Shown: in pieces, positions 55,425 through 64,000 of the stretch
Numbering within the stretch: position 1 is the stretch's first letter
Layout of the letters: every line of letters starts with the position of its first letter
From: Azospirillum sp. TSH100
GTDB lineage: Bacteria; Pseudomonadota; Alphaproteobacteria; Azospirillales; Azospirillaceae
Assembly: GCF_004923295.1 (NCBI RefSeq)
Contig: NZ_CP039635.1
Coordinates: 206,501-270,500 of the forward strand
Direction: 5' to 3'
Length of the DNA stretch: 64,000 nt
Notes under the pieces: model-generated
Told to the model about the DNA's origin: nothing
Seen by the model: the letters and a program-made list of their open reading frames with translations, nothing else
The model's database searches: none
Program-made: the position numbers and the translations under genes

Positions 55425-57017
55425 TCAGCGCTTGACGTTCCGCAGGATCAGGGCGAGCGGCACCGCCGACGCGGAGATCAGCATCAACGCGAAGAACACG
55501 TCGATGTAGGACCAGTAGGCGGTCTGCATCTGCACCTGCTGCCCGATGAAGGCCATCGCCCGCTCCCGCGCGCCCGCTTCCCCGCCGGCCATGGAGAAAT
55601 AGGTGGTCGCCTGCTCCACTGTCCGCTGATAGGCCGGGTTTGAGGGCACAATGTGCTCGACCAGCCGGCTGTGGTGGAACTGCTCGCGGAAGGCCAGCAC
55701 ATTCTGGGCAATCGACACGCCGATGGAGCCGCCGACATTGCGCGCGACGTTGATGAGGGCCGACGCCTGATCGGTCTTGTCGCGCGGAATGCCGTCATAG
55801 GACGCCGTGGTGATCGGGATGAAGATCAGCGGCAGGCCGATGCCGATATAGATTCGCGACCAGGCGAAGAACCAGAAGGTGGAGTCCGGGTTCAGCCTCG
55901 TCAGATCCCACATCGCCAGCGCCACGATGGTGGCGCCGGTGGCGATCAGGTATTTCGGCTGGATGCGCCCGGCCAGCCGGCCGACGACCAGCATCATCAC
56001 CATGGTCACCATGCCACCCGGCGACAGGGCAAGCCCGGCCCAGGTGGCGGTGAAGCCGTAATATTGCTGAAGAAGCTCCGGCAGGAACTGCGTCGTCGCG
56101 ATCAGGATGGCGCCGGTCGCCAGCATCACCAGGAAGCAGGAGCCGAACTGCCGCGTCGCCACCATGCGAAGATCGAGGATCGGGTTCGCCCGCGTCATCT
56201 CCCACGGGATCATCAGGCAGAAGGACGCGACGCAGATGATGGCGAAGGTGATGATGAATCCCGACGCGAACCAGTCGTCGGTCTGGCCGCGGTCGAGCAC
56301 GACCTCCAGCGAGCCCAGGAAGGTCGCCACCAGCAGGAAGCCGATCACGTCCATGCGGATGCCCTGGCGTTTCAGCCGCCGGCGTTCCTCGATGGCGGAT
56401 TTCGGTTCCTGCACCAGAAAGCTGACCAGCGCGAAGGCCATCAGCCCGACCGGCCCGTTGATGAGGAAGCACCAGTGCCAGGACAGATTGTCGGACAGCC
56501 AGCCGCCCAGCGTCGGCCCGACCACCGGGGCCACCACCACGGCGATGCCGAAGATGGCGAAGGCCTGCCCGCGCTTGGCGGGCGGAAAGCTGTCGGCCAG
56601 GATCGACTGCGAGATCGGCACCATGCCGCCGCCGGCGAAGCCCTGGAGCACCCGGAACAGCAGCAGCGATTCCAGATTCCAGGCGAAACCGCAGGCCAGC
56701 GAGCTGGCGGTGAACAGACCGAGGCAGACCAGATAGAAGCGCTTGCGGCCGTAGCGCTTGGCGATGAAGCTGCTGGCCGTCAGCACGATGGCGTTCGCCA
56801 CGAGGTACGAGGTGACGACCCACGACGCCTCGTCGGCGCTGACCGCCAGCGTGCCGGAGATGTAGCGCAAAGCGACATTCGCGATGGTGGTGTCCAGCAC
56901 CTCCATGAAGGTGGCTATGGAGACCACCACGGCGATAAGCCAGGGATTGCGGTCGCCGGCGGCGCTCTGCGACGCATCGAAACCACCGGCCCCCGCCCCC
57001 TCCGCAGCGGCGCTCAT
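55425..57017 (-). CDS. emrB: DHA2-family MFS multidrug efflux transporter, EmrB type
   Basis: This 530-residue transporter has about 14 membrane segments, with ATFMEVLDTTIANVALRYISG (motif D1), SSFIAKRYGRKRFYLVCLGLFTASS (motif A), LQGFAGGGMVPISQSILADSFPPAKRGQAFAIFG and GPTLGGWLSDNLSWHWCFLINGPVGL (motif C). ATGA overlaps the emrA stop, so the two are co-translated. It pumps hydrophobic compounds with the EmrA adaptor. Confidence 0.94.
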   Translation of the reverse strand: MSAAAEGAGAGGFDASQSAAGDRNPWLIAVVVSIATFMEVLDTTIANVALRYISGTLAVSADEASWVVTSYLVANAIVLTASSFIAKRYGRKRFYLVCLGLFTASSLACGFAWNLESLLLFRVLQGFAGGGMVPISQSILADSFPPAKRGQAFAIFGIAVVVAPVVGPTLGGWLSDNLSWHWCFLINGPVGLMAFALVSFLVQEPKSAIEERRRLKRQGIRMDVIGFLLVATFLGSLEVVLDRGQTDDWFASGFIITFAIICVASFCLMIPWEMTRANPILDLRMVATRQFGSCFLVMLATGAILIATTQFLPELLQQYYGFTATWAGLALSPGGMVTMVMMLVVGRLAGRIQPKYLIATGATIVALAMWDLTRLNPDSTFWFFAWSRIYIGIGLPLIFIPITTASYDGIPRDKTDQASALINVARNVGGSIGVSIAQNVLAFREQFHHSRLVEHIVPSNPAYQRTVEQATTYFSMAGGEAGARERAMAFIGQQVQMQTAYWSYIDVFFALMLISASAVPLALILRNVKR

Positions 57018-58156
57018 CGCACCGTCACCCGCGGCACCACCGACATGCCGGGACCGATGGACACGCCGTCCGGCCATTGGTCGACGACGATCTTCACGGG
57101 AATGCGCTGCACCACCTTCACATAATTGCCGGTGGCGTTCTCCGCCGGCAGGAGGGAGAAGGCGGTGCCGGAACCCGGCTGCACGCTGTCGACATGGCCG
57201 CTGACCTTCCGGCCGGGATAGGCGTCGATGCGGATGTCCACCGGCTGGCCCGGCCGCATGTCGGTGATCTGGGTCTCCTTGAAGTTGGCGGTGACCCAGA
57301 TGTCGTCGGGCACGAAGATGGCGAGGCTCTGGCCGGCTTGGGCGAACTGGCCGACCGCCCCGCTCAGCTGCACCACCCGGCCAGGCTGGGCCGCGGTGAC
57401 GGTGGTGTAGGACAGGTTCAACTGGGCCTGGGCCAGCTGCGCCTTCGCCCGCGCCAGATCGGCCACGGCACTGGTCCGCTGCGCCTGGAGCGCCCCGACC
57501 TGCCGCTCGGCGGCGATCACCGCGGCATTGGCGCTGGTCAGCTTGCCCTGCTGTTCCTGAAGGTTGGCGGTGGATTGCTGCGCCTGCTGCACCGTTCCGG
57601 CACCGCGGGTCTGCAGGTCGCGGTAGCGCGCCGCATCCTCCTTGGCGAAGCCGACGGCGGCCTCGGCCTGCGAGACCTCCGCCTTCGCCTGATCGATCTG
57701 GGCGCGCTGTGCGTCGATCTGGGCATCATAGCCGGTGATCGCCGCCTGGGCGGAGTCGATCTGCGCCTGCGCCTGATCCAGCGCGGTCTGATAGTCGCGC
57801 GTGTCGATGCGGAACAGCAGGTCGCCGGCATTGACGTGCTGGTTGTCGCCGACCGCCACCTCCGTCACGTAGCCGGCCACCTTCGGCGCCACCGGGAACT
57901 GACGGGTGTCGAGGAAGGCGTCGTCGGTGGACTCATAAGGATGGATGTTGCGCTGCCAATAAACATAGCCCGCCACCGCCAGCAGCGCGACCACCACCAG
58001 CCCGGCGAGGATAGCGATCGGATGACGGCGGATGAAGCCCGGCTTCTTGCGGCCGTCTCCCATGGCCGGCTGACCGCGCTCGCTGCGCCCGGCTTGGCCG
58101 TCCGCCTCCTGTTCAGTGAGATCGACGACGTCCCTGCGCTGCTGGTCGTCCGGCAT
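57014..58156 (-). CDS. emrA: HlyD-family membrane fusion protein, EmrA type
   Basis: This 380-residue periplasmic adaptor has a single N-terminal helix (about 45-67, PIAILAGLVVVALLAVAGYVYW), then ESTDDAFLDTRQFPVAPKVAGYVTEVAVGDNQHVNAGDLLFRIDTRDYQ. A long coiled coil rich in Ala and Gln (about 115-225) and a C-terminal barrel with QPGRVVQLSGAVGQF...IWVTANFKETQITDMRPGQPV complete it. The ATG at 58156 is preferred over the longer open frame. Together with EmrB it forms a pump that needs an outer-membrane partner not seen here. Confidence 0.93.
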   Translation of the reverse strand: MPDDQQRRDVVDLTEQEADGQAGRSERGQPAMGDGRKKPGFIRRHPIAILAGLVVVALLAVAGYVYWQRNIHPYESTDDAFLDTRQFPVAPKVAGYVTEVAVGDNQHVNAGDLLFRIDTRDYQTALDQAQAQIDSAQAAITGYDAQIDAQRAQIDQAKAEVSQAEAAVGFAKEDAARYRDLQTRGAGTVQQAQQSTANLQEQQGKLTSANAAVIAAERQVGALQAQRTSAVADLARAKAQLAQAQLNLSYTTVTAAQPGRVVQLSGAVGQFAQAGQSLAIFVPDDIWVTANFKETQITDMRPGQPVDIRIDAYPGRKVSGHVDSVQPGSGTAFSLLPAENATGNYVKVVQRIPVKIVVDQWPDGVSIGPGMSVVPRVTVR

Positions 58157-58580
58157 GGTATGACGCTCCTGACCGAAATGCCGGGCGATCAGCAAGGGCC
58201 CGGTCGTTGTCGCATGGGAGCGTGGCCGCTCCTCAGCGCGAAACACGCCAGACCCCCGATGCGTTGCACGGGCACGGCAGAAAGCCGGTGGATGCGGCCG
58301 CAAAACAGCCATGCCACAGGTGGATGGGCAGCCCCGGACAACGCCGATGAGCATAACGCCGGGCGCACGACGCGCCATCAGACAAGCCAAACATCTGATA
58401 TGACTATGCCTTCTGAAATAACATCAAAGCCAGCAGATCCAAATTCCATCCCACGCGTAAAAGTAAGGCGCTCACAAGCAAGTTGCAGGGAACATCACAT
58501 TGAGCAAACCGGCGAATTGTTTGTCTCTTGACAGAACTGTGCCATCGCCGGATCTCCAGAACGACCGCGGAGCCAAGCAG
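58157..58580. other. Divergent intergenic region between emrA and the GAF gene
   Basis: No convincing gene was found in this 424-bp stretch. It is AT-richer from about 58380 to 58510, as expected for divergent promoters. A TTG at 58500 could extend the GAF protein by 27 residues. No clear operator palindrome or regulator gene was seen. Confidence 0.5.
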
Positions 58581-59138
58581 ATGACGGACCTGAAGGAGAT
58601 CGTCGCAAGCGGGACCGCCCCGCACACCCTCAGCCGCGGCGCCGTCCCGGTCGACGACGAGGCGGCGAGGCTGGAGGCGCTGCGCCGCACCGGGCTGCTG
58701 GACACCGCACCGGAACCGGCCTTCGACGATCTGGTTTCCTGGGCCTGCGACCATTTCCGCGTGCCCATCGCGCTGGTGTCTCTGCTGGATGCCGAGCGCC
58801 AATGGTTCAAGGCGCGCCGCGGCCTGGACGTGCAGGAAACCCCACGCAATGTCGCCTTCTGCCGCTTCACCATCCGCCAGAGCCTGCCGATGGTGGTGGA
58901 GGACGCCGCCCGCGATCCTCGCTTCCGGAACAACCCGCTGGTGCTGGGCGAGCCGCACATCCGCTTTTATGCCGGCGCCCCGATCATCAACCGGAAGGGG
59001 CTGGCACTCGGTTCCGTCTGCCTGATCGACAGGGTGCCGCGCAGCTTCGGCATGGTCGACCGCATGGTGTTGGCCCAACTGACCGTGACGGCGCTGGCGG
59101 CCATCGAAAGGCGGGAAGGCGGAAAGCAGCGGGGGTAG
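58581..59138 (+). CDS. Stand-alone GAF-domain protein
   Basis: This 185-residue protein consists of one GAF domain (about 35-175): EALRRTGLLDTAPEPAFDDLVSWACDHFRVPIALVSLLDAERQWFKARRGL, then FCRFTIRQSLPMVVEDAARDPRFRNNPLV and IRFYAGAPIINRKGLALGSVCLID. It has no output domain. It is clearly paralogous to the GAF domain of the next gene, sharing LDT-EPAFD, ISL-D--RQWFK, FYAGAP and LALG--C-ID. It may sense a small ligand or redox state, or act as a free regulatory partner of that EAL protein. Confidence 0.85.
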   Translation: MTDLKEIVASGTAPHTLSRGAVPVDDEAARLEALRRTGLLDTAPEPAFDDLVSWACDHFRVPIALVSLLDAERQWFKARRGLDVQETPRNVAFCRFTIRQSLPMVVEDAARDPRFRNNPLVLGEPHIRFYAGAPIINRKGLALGSVCLIDRVPRSFGMVDRMVLAQLTVTALAAIERREGGKQRG

Positions 59139-59156
59139 GGACCGGCAGTTGTCTCC

Positions 59157-61082
59157 ATGCCGCATTGCACCATTATCATTGGCTATTCGACCGACGTGGC
59201 GGCAGGATCGGTGCCGGAATTGCTGGAAGACGACAGGGTCCGGAACAGGATGACAACCTCCATGACACCGGCAAAGGCGACGCCCGCAAAGGCCCTGCCG
59301 CCAATCCCGGCCCGCGAGGAGGACCGGCTTTCGGCACTCCAGCGGTTCGAGCTGCTCGACACCCCTGCGGAGCCGGCCTTCGACCAGATCACGCGTCTGG
59401 CCGCCAAGCTGCTGAAGGTGCCGGTGGCGCTCATCTCGCTGGTCGACCGCGACCGCCAGTGGTTCAAATCACGGATCGGACTGCCGGTTCAGCAGACGCC
59501 GCGCGAGCACGCCTTCTGCGCTCATGCGCTCGACTCCGACGCCCTGTTCGTGGTCGGCGACGCCCGGCAGGACGAACGCTTCGCCGACAACCCGCTGGTG
59601 ACCGGCGATCCCAACATCCGTTTCTATGCCGGCGCCCCGCTGCGCACCGCCGACGGGCTGGCGCTCGGCACCATCTGCGTGATCGACGACCAGCCGCGCC
59701 CGTCGCTGACGCCGGAGGAGGAGGAAGCATTGCGCGACCTCTCCGCGATGACGATGGCACATATCGAGGCCCGGCGCGCCGTGGGCTATCTGCATCCGGT
59801 CACCTCGCTGTCGAACCGCTTCCGCTTCCTGGCCGATGTCGACGCCTTGTCCGATGATCCGGCCACCGTGGCGGGGACGGCGGTGGTGATCGATGCCGCG
59901 GCCTCCCAGCAATATGCCGAACTGACCCGGGTGCTGGGCCAGGTCTGCGCCGACGCATTCGAGATCGATTGCGCCCGCCGCATCGCCGCCTGCCTGCCCG
60001 CCCACACGCGGCTCTACCACGTGTCGCCCGCCCGCTTCGCCTTCATCCTGTCCGGCGGCGTCGATCTCGCCGCCATGCTCGACCGTATCGGGGCGGCGAT
60101 CCGCAGCCCGTTCCAATATCAGGGCGTTCCGATCGCCACCTCCACCGGCATCGGCTTCGTGCATCAGCGGGACGTCCAGACGGGAAGCGTCGAACTGTTG
60201 CGCGCCGCCACCAGCGCCGCCCACCAATCGCTGGAGACGCAGAAGCCCTGGTGCGCCTATGACGAGGAACAGGACCGCGCCGCGCACCGCGCCTTCCTGC
60301 TGCTGCGCAGCCTGACCGAGGCGATGGGCGGACAGGACCAGTTGCACATGGCCTACCAGCCCAAGGTCGATCTGCGCACCGACCGCTGCATCGGGGCGGA
60401 AGCTCTTCTGCGCTGGACCCATCCGGAGCTGGGACCGATCTCCCCGGCGGAATTCGTGCCGCTGGCCGAGCGCACGGCGCTGGTCCGCCCGCTGACCGAG
60501 TGGGTGATCGGCGCGGTGCTGACGCAGGTGGCGCATTGGCACCGGCGCGGCATCGCCCTGCCGGTGTCGATCAACATCTCGATGCTCGATCTCGGCAGCG
60601 GCGATTTCGCCGACCGGGTCGAGGCGATGCTGGACCGCCACGGTGTGCGGGCGGACTGGATCGATTTCGAGGTAACGGAGAGCGCGCTGATGACCGACCG
60701 GGCGGAGGTCGATCGCCAGCTTCTCCGGCTGCGCAGCCTGGGCATCGCGGTGGAGATCGACGATTTCGGCACCGGACAGAGCGCCCTGTCCTATCTGAAG
60801 GACATCCCGGCGACGGCGGTGAAGATCGACCAGCGCTTCATCCGCTCCATCGCCGCGGAGCGGAGCGACCAGATCATGGTCCGCTCGACCATCGACCTCG
60901 CCCATGACCTGGGCTATCTGGTCATCGCCGAAGGGGTGGAAACGGCGGAGGCCTATGACTGGTTGCGCCTGCACGGCTGCGACTTCGGCCAGGGCTATCT
61001 AATTTCCCGGCCGCTGGCACCCGCCGCCTTCGAGGACTGGCTGGCGGCAGGCGCTTTCCGTCCCGCCGCCGTGCCGGCCTGA
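59157..61082 (+). CDS. GAF / degenerate GGDEF / EAL cyclic-di-GMP phosphodiesterase
   Basis: The protein is up to 641 residues; starts at 59250 and 59262 are equally possible. GAF is at about 55-205. A GGDEF-like domain at about 210-370 has the active-site loop changed to SGGVD, so cyclase activity is unlikely. EAL is at about 390-630 with every catalytic element present: EALLRW, NIS, EVTES, EIDDFGTG, KIDQRF, AEGVET and FGQGY. It therefore probably degrades c-di-GMP under GAF control. It lies 18 nt after the GAF-only gene. Confidence 0.9.
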   Translation: MPHCTIIIGYSTDVAAGSVPELLEDDRVRNRMTTSMTPAKATPAKALPPIPAREEDRLSALQRFELLDTPAEPAFDQITRLAAKLLKVPVALISLVDRDRQWFKSRIGLPVQQTPREHAFCAHALDSDALFVVGDARQDERFADNPLVTGDPNIRFYAGAPLRTADGLALGTICVIDDQPRPSLTPEEEEALRDLSAMTMAHIEARRAVGYLHPVTSLSNRFRFLADVDALSDDPATVAGTAVVIDAAASQQYAELTRVLGQVCADAFEIDCARRIAACLPAHTRLYHVSPARFAFILSGGVDLAAMLDRIGAAIRSPFQYQGVPIATSTGIGFVHQRDVQTGSVELLRAATSAAHQSLETQKPWCAYDEEQDRAAHRAFLLLRSLTEAMGGQDQLHMAYQPKVDLRTDRCIGAEALLRWTHPELGPISPAEFVPLAERTALVRPLTEWVIGAVLTQVAHWHRRGIALPVSINISMLDLGSGDFADRVEAMLDRHGVRADWIDFEVTESALMTDRAEVDRQLLRLRSLGIAVEIDDFGTGQSALSYLKDIPATAVKIDQRFIRSIAAERSDQIMVRSTIDLAHDLGYLVIAEGVETAEAYDWLRLHGCDFGQGYLISRPLAPAAFEDWLAAGAFRPAAVPA

Positions 61083-61083
61083 G

Positions 61084-62472
61084 TTAATTCACCGCGAAGC
61101 ACGCAGCGATGGAGTCCCGTTCGATCTCGGCATAGAGGTCGAACGGGTTCAGCGTCGGCGCGCCGAGATCGGCCTCGAAGCGCTGCTGGTTCGGGCTGGC
61201 GGTGAAGTCCTGCTGGGCATCGTCGCCCAGGTTGGACTGGAAGATGCCGGCGGCGCTGACCGGCAGGAAATCCTCGTAGACCACCGGATCGAAGCGGACC
61301 AGCCCGCTTGCGATCAGCGCATCCAGATCGGCCCCCGGCGCCGGCGGGTTGCGGCGGCCGGCTTCGGTCAGGGAATAGGTGAAATAGCCCAGCCCCTGAC
61401 GGCGAATCTCGTCCCAGCTGTCGGGGAAGGGAGCGAACACCTCCACGAGCGCCGACATATACTCCGCGGCGTTGGATCCGTCAGCCGCCGGGACGACGAG
61501 GCGGCGGGAGTCCTGCAACAGCGTGTCGTAGAGCGCCCGGCCCTTCGGCGTCAGGGCGATGCCGCGCTGCTCGATCTCGCCGAAGCGGGCGGTATGGACG
61601 CCCGAACGCCAGCCCTCGCCGTCACTGTCACCCGCGCGGAAATCGACCGGCTCGCTCAGCGCCTTGAAGGAGGTCTGGCGCAGCAGGATCGGACAGCGAC
61701 GGGTCGGCGGGCCTTCCACCACCGCCTTCGGGGCGATGCCGCGTTCCGGCATCAGGCGCTGGACCACGTCGATGTCCAACGTGCGCGGCGTCAGGTGGTT
61801 GATGTGCGGCCCCTTGAAGGACACCACGTCGGCGATCAGCCGGTGCGCATCATGCAGGCGGTTGTACAGCTGGAGCGGCACGTTGGCCTTGCTGTGCCAA
61901 CGGAAGGTCTCCAAAGCCTCGGCGACGAAACGCGCCGCGTCTTCCTCGTCCAGCCCGCCATCGGCCTCGGCCTTTTCGATCAGGGCGAGACAGCCGGAAG
62001 TGAAGATGCTGCGCCCGGCCAACACCTGCTCCGCCTCCTGCCGCAGAGCGGCGTCGGCGATCAAGTCGAGCCGCAGCAGCGAGGTGAAGACACGGAAGGG
62101 GTTGCGGCTCAGCGCCTCCTCAGCCACCGGGCGGAAAGCGGTGGAATGGACGGGGACACCGGCCTCCGACAGGTCGTAATAGCCGACCGGCTGCATACCC
62201 ATCACCGCGAACAGCCGGCGCATGGTCGACAGCTCATTCGCGGTGCCGAGGCGGATGGCGCCATGCCGCTCCTCGGTGATGCGGGCAAGGCCGCCGGCGG
62301 ATTCCAGACGATGACGCTCCGCCGGATCGGCGGCCAGCACCGCCCCGTTCACCTCCTCGACGAGTTCGACCAGCGTCTGATAGGCCGGCACCTCGGTCCG
62401 ATACATCTCCGACATGGCGGTGGAGAACAGGGTACGGATCGCATCGGGGCTGGTGATCGTCTGGACGCGCAT
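61084..62472 (-). CDS. DUF1338/HglS-type 2-oxoadipate dioxygenase/decarboxylase
   Basis: This 462-residue VOC-fold, Fe(II)-dependent protein of the YdcJ/HglS family contains ITEERHGAIRLGTANELSTMRRLFAVMGMQPVGYYDLS, FKGPHINHLTPRTLDID and LLRQTSFKALSEPVDF, with the candidate metal ligands in RHGAIR and HINHLTPR. HglS converts 2-oxoadipate to D-2-hydroxyglutarate in lysine catabolism. The ATG at 62472 is chosen by family length (about 460); 62490 is possible. It is tail-to-tail with the EAL gene, with a one-base gap. Confidence 0.88.
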   Translation of the reverse strand: MRVQTITSPDAIRTLFSTAMSEMYRTEVPAYQTLVELVEEVNGAVLAADPAERHRLESAGGLARITEERHGAIRLGTANELSTMRRLFAVMGMQPVGYYDLSEAGVPVHSTAFRPVAEEALSRNPFRVFTSLLRLDLIADAALRQEAEQVLAGRSIFTSGCLALIEKAEADGGLDEEDAARFVAEALETFRWHSKANVPLQLYNRLHDAHRLIADVVSFKGPHINHLTPRTLDIDVVQRLMPERGIAPKAVVEGPPTRRCPILLRQTSFKALSEPVDFRAGDSDGEGWRSGVHTARFGEIEQRGIALTPKGRALYDTLLQDSRRLVVPAADGSNAAEYMSALVEVFAPFPDSWDEIRRQGLGYFTYSLTEAGRRNPPAPGADLDALIASGLVRFDPVVYEDFLPVSAAGIFQSNLGDDAQQDFTASPNQQRFEADLGAPTLNPFDLYAEIERDSIAACFAVN

Positions 62473-62588
62473 TCCAAATCTCGCTCGCATTGGCTTGCCG
62501 GACCGGCACGGTCCGTTACAAGCCTCAGCTATAGCAATGATTTGCGACGCGGGATTGCGATTGTTTTTCCCGACTTCATGAGGAAAGC

Positions 62589-63500
62589 TCATGACCCTGC
62601 CGGCTGACGGCAGTCCGCTGTCTCCGCCAGGATCCAGTCGCGGAATGCGGCGAGCGGCGGATAGCTTGCCCGCTCCGACGGCCAGACGACGTAATAGGCG
62701 TTCTCGCTCTCCATCGGCAGGTCGAGCGCCGGCACCAGTTGTTCCGACCGCAACTCCTCCTCGATCAGGAACAGGGGCAGCAGCGCGACGCCTAGCCCGG
62801 CGACGGCCGCTTGCGAGGCGGTGGCGAACTGGTCGAACAGCATGCCATGCACCCCGTCGGCCGGCGTGTCATGCAGGGTCAGCCAGCGCTCCCATGCATC
62901 AGGGCGGCTGGTCAGGTGCAGCAGCGGGGCGAGGCGCAGATCGGCGGGCGTCTGGAAGCCGAAGCGGTCGCGCAATCTCCGGCTGCAAGCCGGAATGACG
63001 GTCTCCCGCCGCAGCAGCGCCATCTCCCCGCCCGGCCAGTCCGGCCGGCCGAAATGGATCGCCGCGTCCACCGGATCCCGCCGGAAATCGAAAGGCGCCA
63101 TGCGCGTCACCAGATTGATGGTGATGCCGGGATTGCCGGCCAGGAAGTGGGGCAGCCGCGGCGCCAGCCAGCGCGCGCCGAAGGTCGGCAGGATGGCGAT
63201 GCTCAGCGTGCCGCCAAAGGGGTTGGCGCGCAGGTTCAGCGAAGCGGCGCTGATCTTGCGCAGGGCGTCGCGCACCTCGCGCACGTAATACTCGCCGCCG
63301 GCGGTCAGGCGGATGGTCTGCCGTTCACGGTGAAAAAGCTCGACCTCCAGCAACTCCTCCAGCGCCTTGATCTGGCGGCTGACCGCGCTTTGGGTCAGGG
63401 AGAGTTCCTTGGCCGCCGCGGTGATGCTGCCGGTGCGGGCCGCCGCCTCGAAGGCGGACAGCAGGGCCAGGGACGGGAGGAAGCGGCGGGGGCTCTGCAT
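62589..63500 (-). CDS. LysR-family transcriptional regulator (GcvA-like)
   Basis: This 303-residue LTTR has an HTH (LLSAFEAAARTGSITAAAKELSLTQSAVSRQIKALEELL) and an effector domain containing RLAPLLHLTSRPDAWERWL. The ATG at 63500 is preferred; 63521 is possible but lies inside the palindrome. It is divergent from the FAD oxidase gene and upstream of the HglS-like gene on the same strand, so it may control both sides. Confidence 0.92.
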   Translation of the reverse strand: MQSPRRFLPSLALLSAFEAAARTGSITAAAKELSLTQSAVSRQIKALEELLEVELFHRERQTIRLTAGGEYYVREVRDALRKISAASLNLRANPFGGTLSIAILPTFGARWLAPRLPHFLAGNPGITINLVTRMAPFDFRRDPVDAAIHFGRPDWPGGEMALLRRETVIPACSRRLRDRFGFQTPADLRLAPLLHLTSRPDAWERWLTLHDTPADGVHGMLFDQFATASQAAVAGLGVALLPLFLIEEELRSEQLVPALDLPMESENAYYVVWPSERASYPPLAAFRDWILAETADCRQPAGS

Positions 63501-63517
63501 CTCATTCTCACAGAATC

Positions 63518-63536
63518 TCATTCCATGATGGAATGA
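63518..63536. promoter_or_regulatory. 19-bp perfect palindrome, probable LysR operator
   Basis: TCATTCCATGATGGAATGA is fully symmetrical. It lies 18 bp before the LysR start and about 100 bp before the divergent oxidase, the usual place for an autoregulatory LysR site. Confidence 0.6.
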
Positions 63537-63637
63537 CTGAATGAGCAAACATCACTTGGCCAAAGGAGGTCGGCAAGTCAATCCTTCACCCTGGGAATGA
63601 CTGGTGCAAAAATCAGACGCGAAAAGGACAACAGGGG

Positions 63638-64000
63638 ATGCTGAACGATCCGCGGTCGCACGGGCTTTGGGAACGCACCGCACCGGCGGCACCGCCGACC
63701 ACGGCACTGACCGGCAGCGTCCAGGCCGACGTGGTGATCGTTGGCGCCGGCTATACCGGCCTGTCGGCGGCGCTGCATCTGGCCGAAAGCGGCGTCGGCG
63801 CCGTGGTGGTGGAGGCGGTGGAGATCGGCTTCGGCGGCGCCGGGCGCAATGTCGGGCTGGTCAATGCCGGCATGTGGGTGATGCCCGACCAGTTGGTCAA
63901 CACCCTGGGGCCGGTCTATGGCGAGCGGCTGATCGAGTTGCTGGGCAACGCGCCGCGCGCCGTCTTCGACCTGATCACCAAGCATGGCATCGCCTGCGAG
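63638..64000 (+). CDS. FAD-dependent amine/amino-acid oxidoreductase, partial
   Basis: The frame is open to the window edge (121 residues). After a short leader (MLNDPRSHGLWERTAPAAP), the FAD-binding motif VVIVGAGYTGLSAALHLAESG (about 32-52) and GFGGAGRNVGLVNAGMWVMPD follow. This is the DadA/PuuB/pipecolate oxidase group of flavoproteins. Neighbourhood with an HglS-type enzyme suggests a lysine, pipecolate or D-amino-acid substrate. The catalytic C-terminal half is outside the window. Confidence 0.85.
   Translation, partial: MLNDPRSHGLWERTAPAAPPTTALTGSVQADVVIVGAGYTGLSAALHLAESGVGAVVVEAVEIGFGGAGRNVGLVNAGMWVMPDQLVNTLGPVYGERLIELLGNAPRAVFDLITKHGIACE

Noticed and set aside
58489..58512. GGAAC upstream of the GAF gene as an EcfG promoter
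   Set aside because: No CGTT occurs 16-17 nt downstream.

Overview
The window is GC-rich, densely coded DNA from a free-living Gram-negative heterotroph. An Azospirillum-like member of the Rhodospirillales is the best guess. The guess rests on high-GC codon use, alphaproteobacterial signals (an EcfG-type promoter, an anaerobox, a PHO box, Fur-like boxes) and many ABC uptake systems beside sugar and inositol catabolism. No insertion sequence, prophage, CRISPR array or rRNA was seen. One tRNA (Arg, CCG) is present.

Region 1 (1-9.9 kb) is a phosphorus-flavoured uptake locus. It has a divergent, truncated binding protein, then a LacI-type regulator with a perfect palindromic operator, then a binding protein, two permeases and an ATPase. 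A metallophosphodiesterase follows whose metal ligands match GpdQ almost position for position. Behind a good PHO box come a second binding protein and a fused double permease with no ATPase of its own. I infer import of a phosphodiester or phosphonate, followed by cytoplasmic hydrolysis.

Region 2 (10-24.5 kb) has a YdgJ/IolW-like oxidoreductase and a SnoaL-fold protein. A glucose-type ABC importer follows, split into gtsBCD (11.9-14.9 kb) and gtsA (18.1 kb). Between them sit a ccdAB toxin-antitoxin pair and a GltR/GtrS-like two-component system. Nearly identical 60-bp regulatory blocks precede gtsB and gtsA. Next come a zinc alcohol dehydrogenase, a PQQ-type aldose dehydrogenase, a GNAT protein, a quinone oxidoreductase and its divergent LysR regulator.

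Region 3 (24.5-35.5 kb) holds a 26-residue membrane peptide behind an EcfG-like promoter, an arsR-arsC-acr3 operon, adhE with an elaborate upstream region, an unrecognised 81-residue protein, a TonB-dependent siderophore receptor behind Fur-like boxes, and a chemoreceptor with a very large sensor region.

Region 4 (35.5-55.3 kb) is a complete myo-inositol cluster: a CUT2-type ABC importer, iolB, a porin, an RpiR-type iolR, an operon iolC-iolD-iolE-iolA plus a Gfo/Idh/MocA dehydrogenase, and a second operon iolG plus two TIM-barrel isomerase genes next to a LacI-type regulator. A shared GGAA-N6-TTCC-like box lies upstream of the importer, iolB/porin, iolR and iolC, but I found none upstream of iolG. 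Two separate regulons are therefore likely.

Region 5 (55.4-64 kb) has an EmrAB-type efflux pair, a stand-alone GAF protein, a GAF-(degenerate GGDEF)-EAL phosphodiesterase, an HglS-like 2-oxoadipate dioxygenase, a LysR regulator and a truncated divergent FAD amine/amino-acid oxidase. The last three suggest lysine or pipecolate catabolism.
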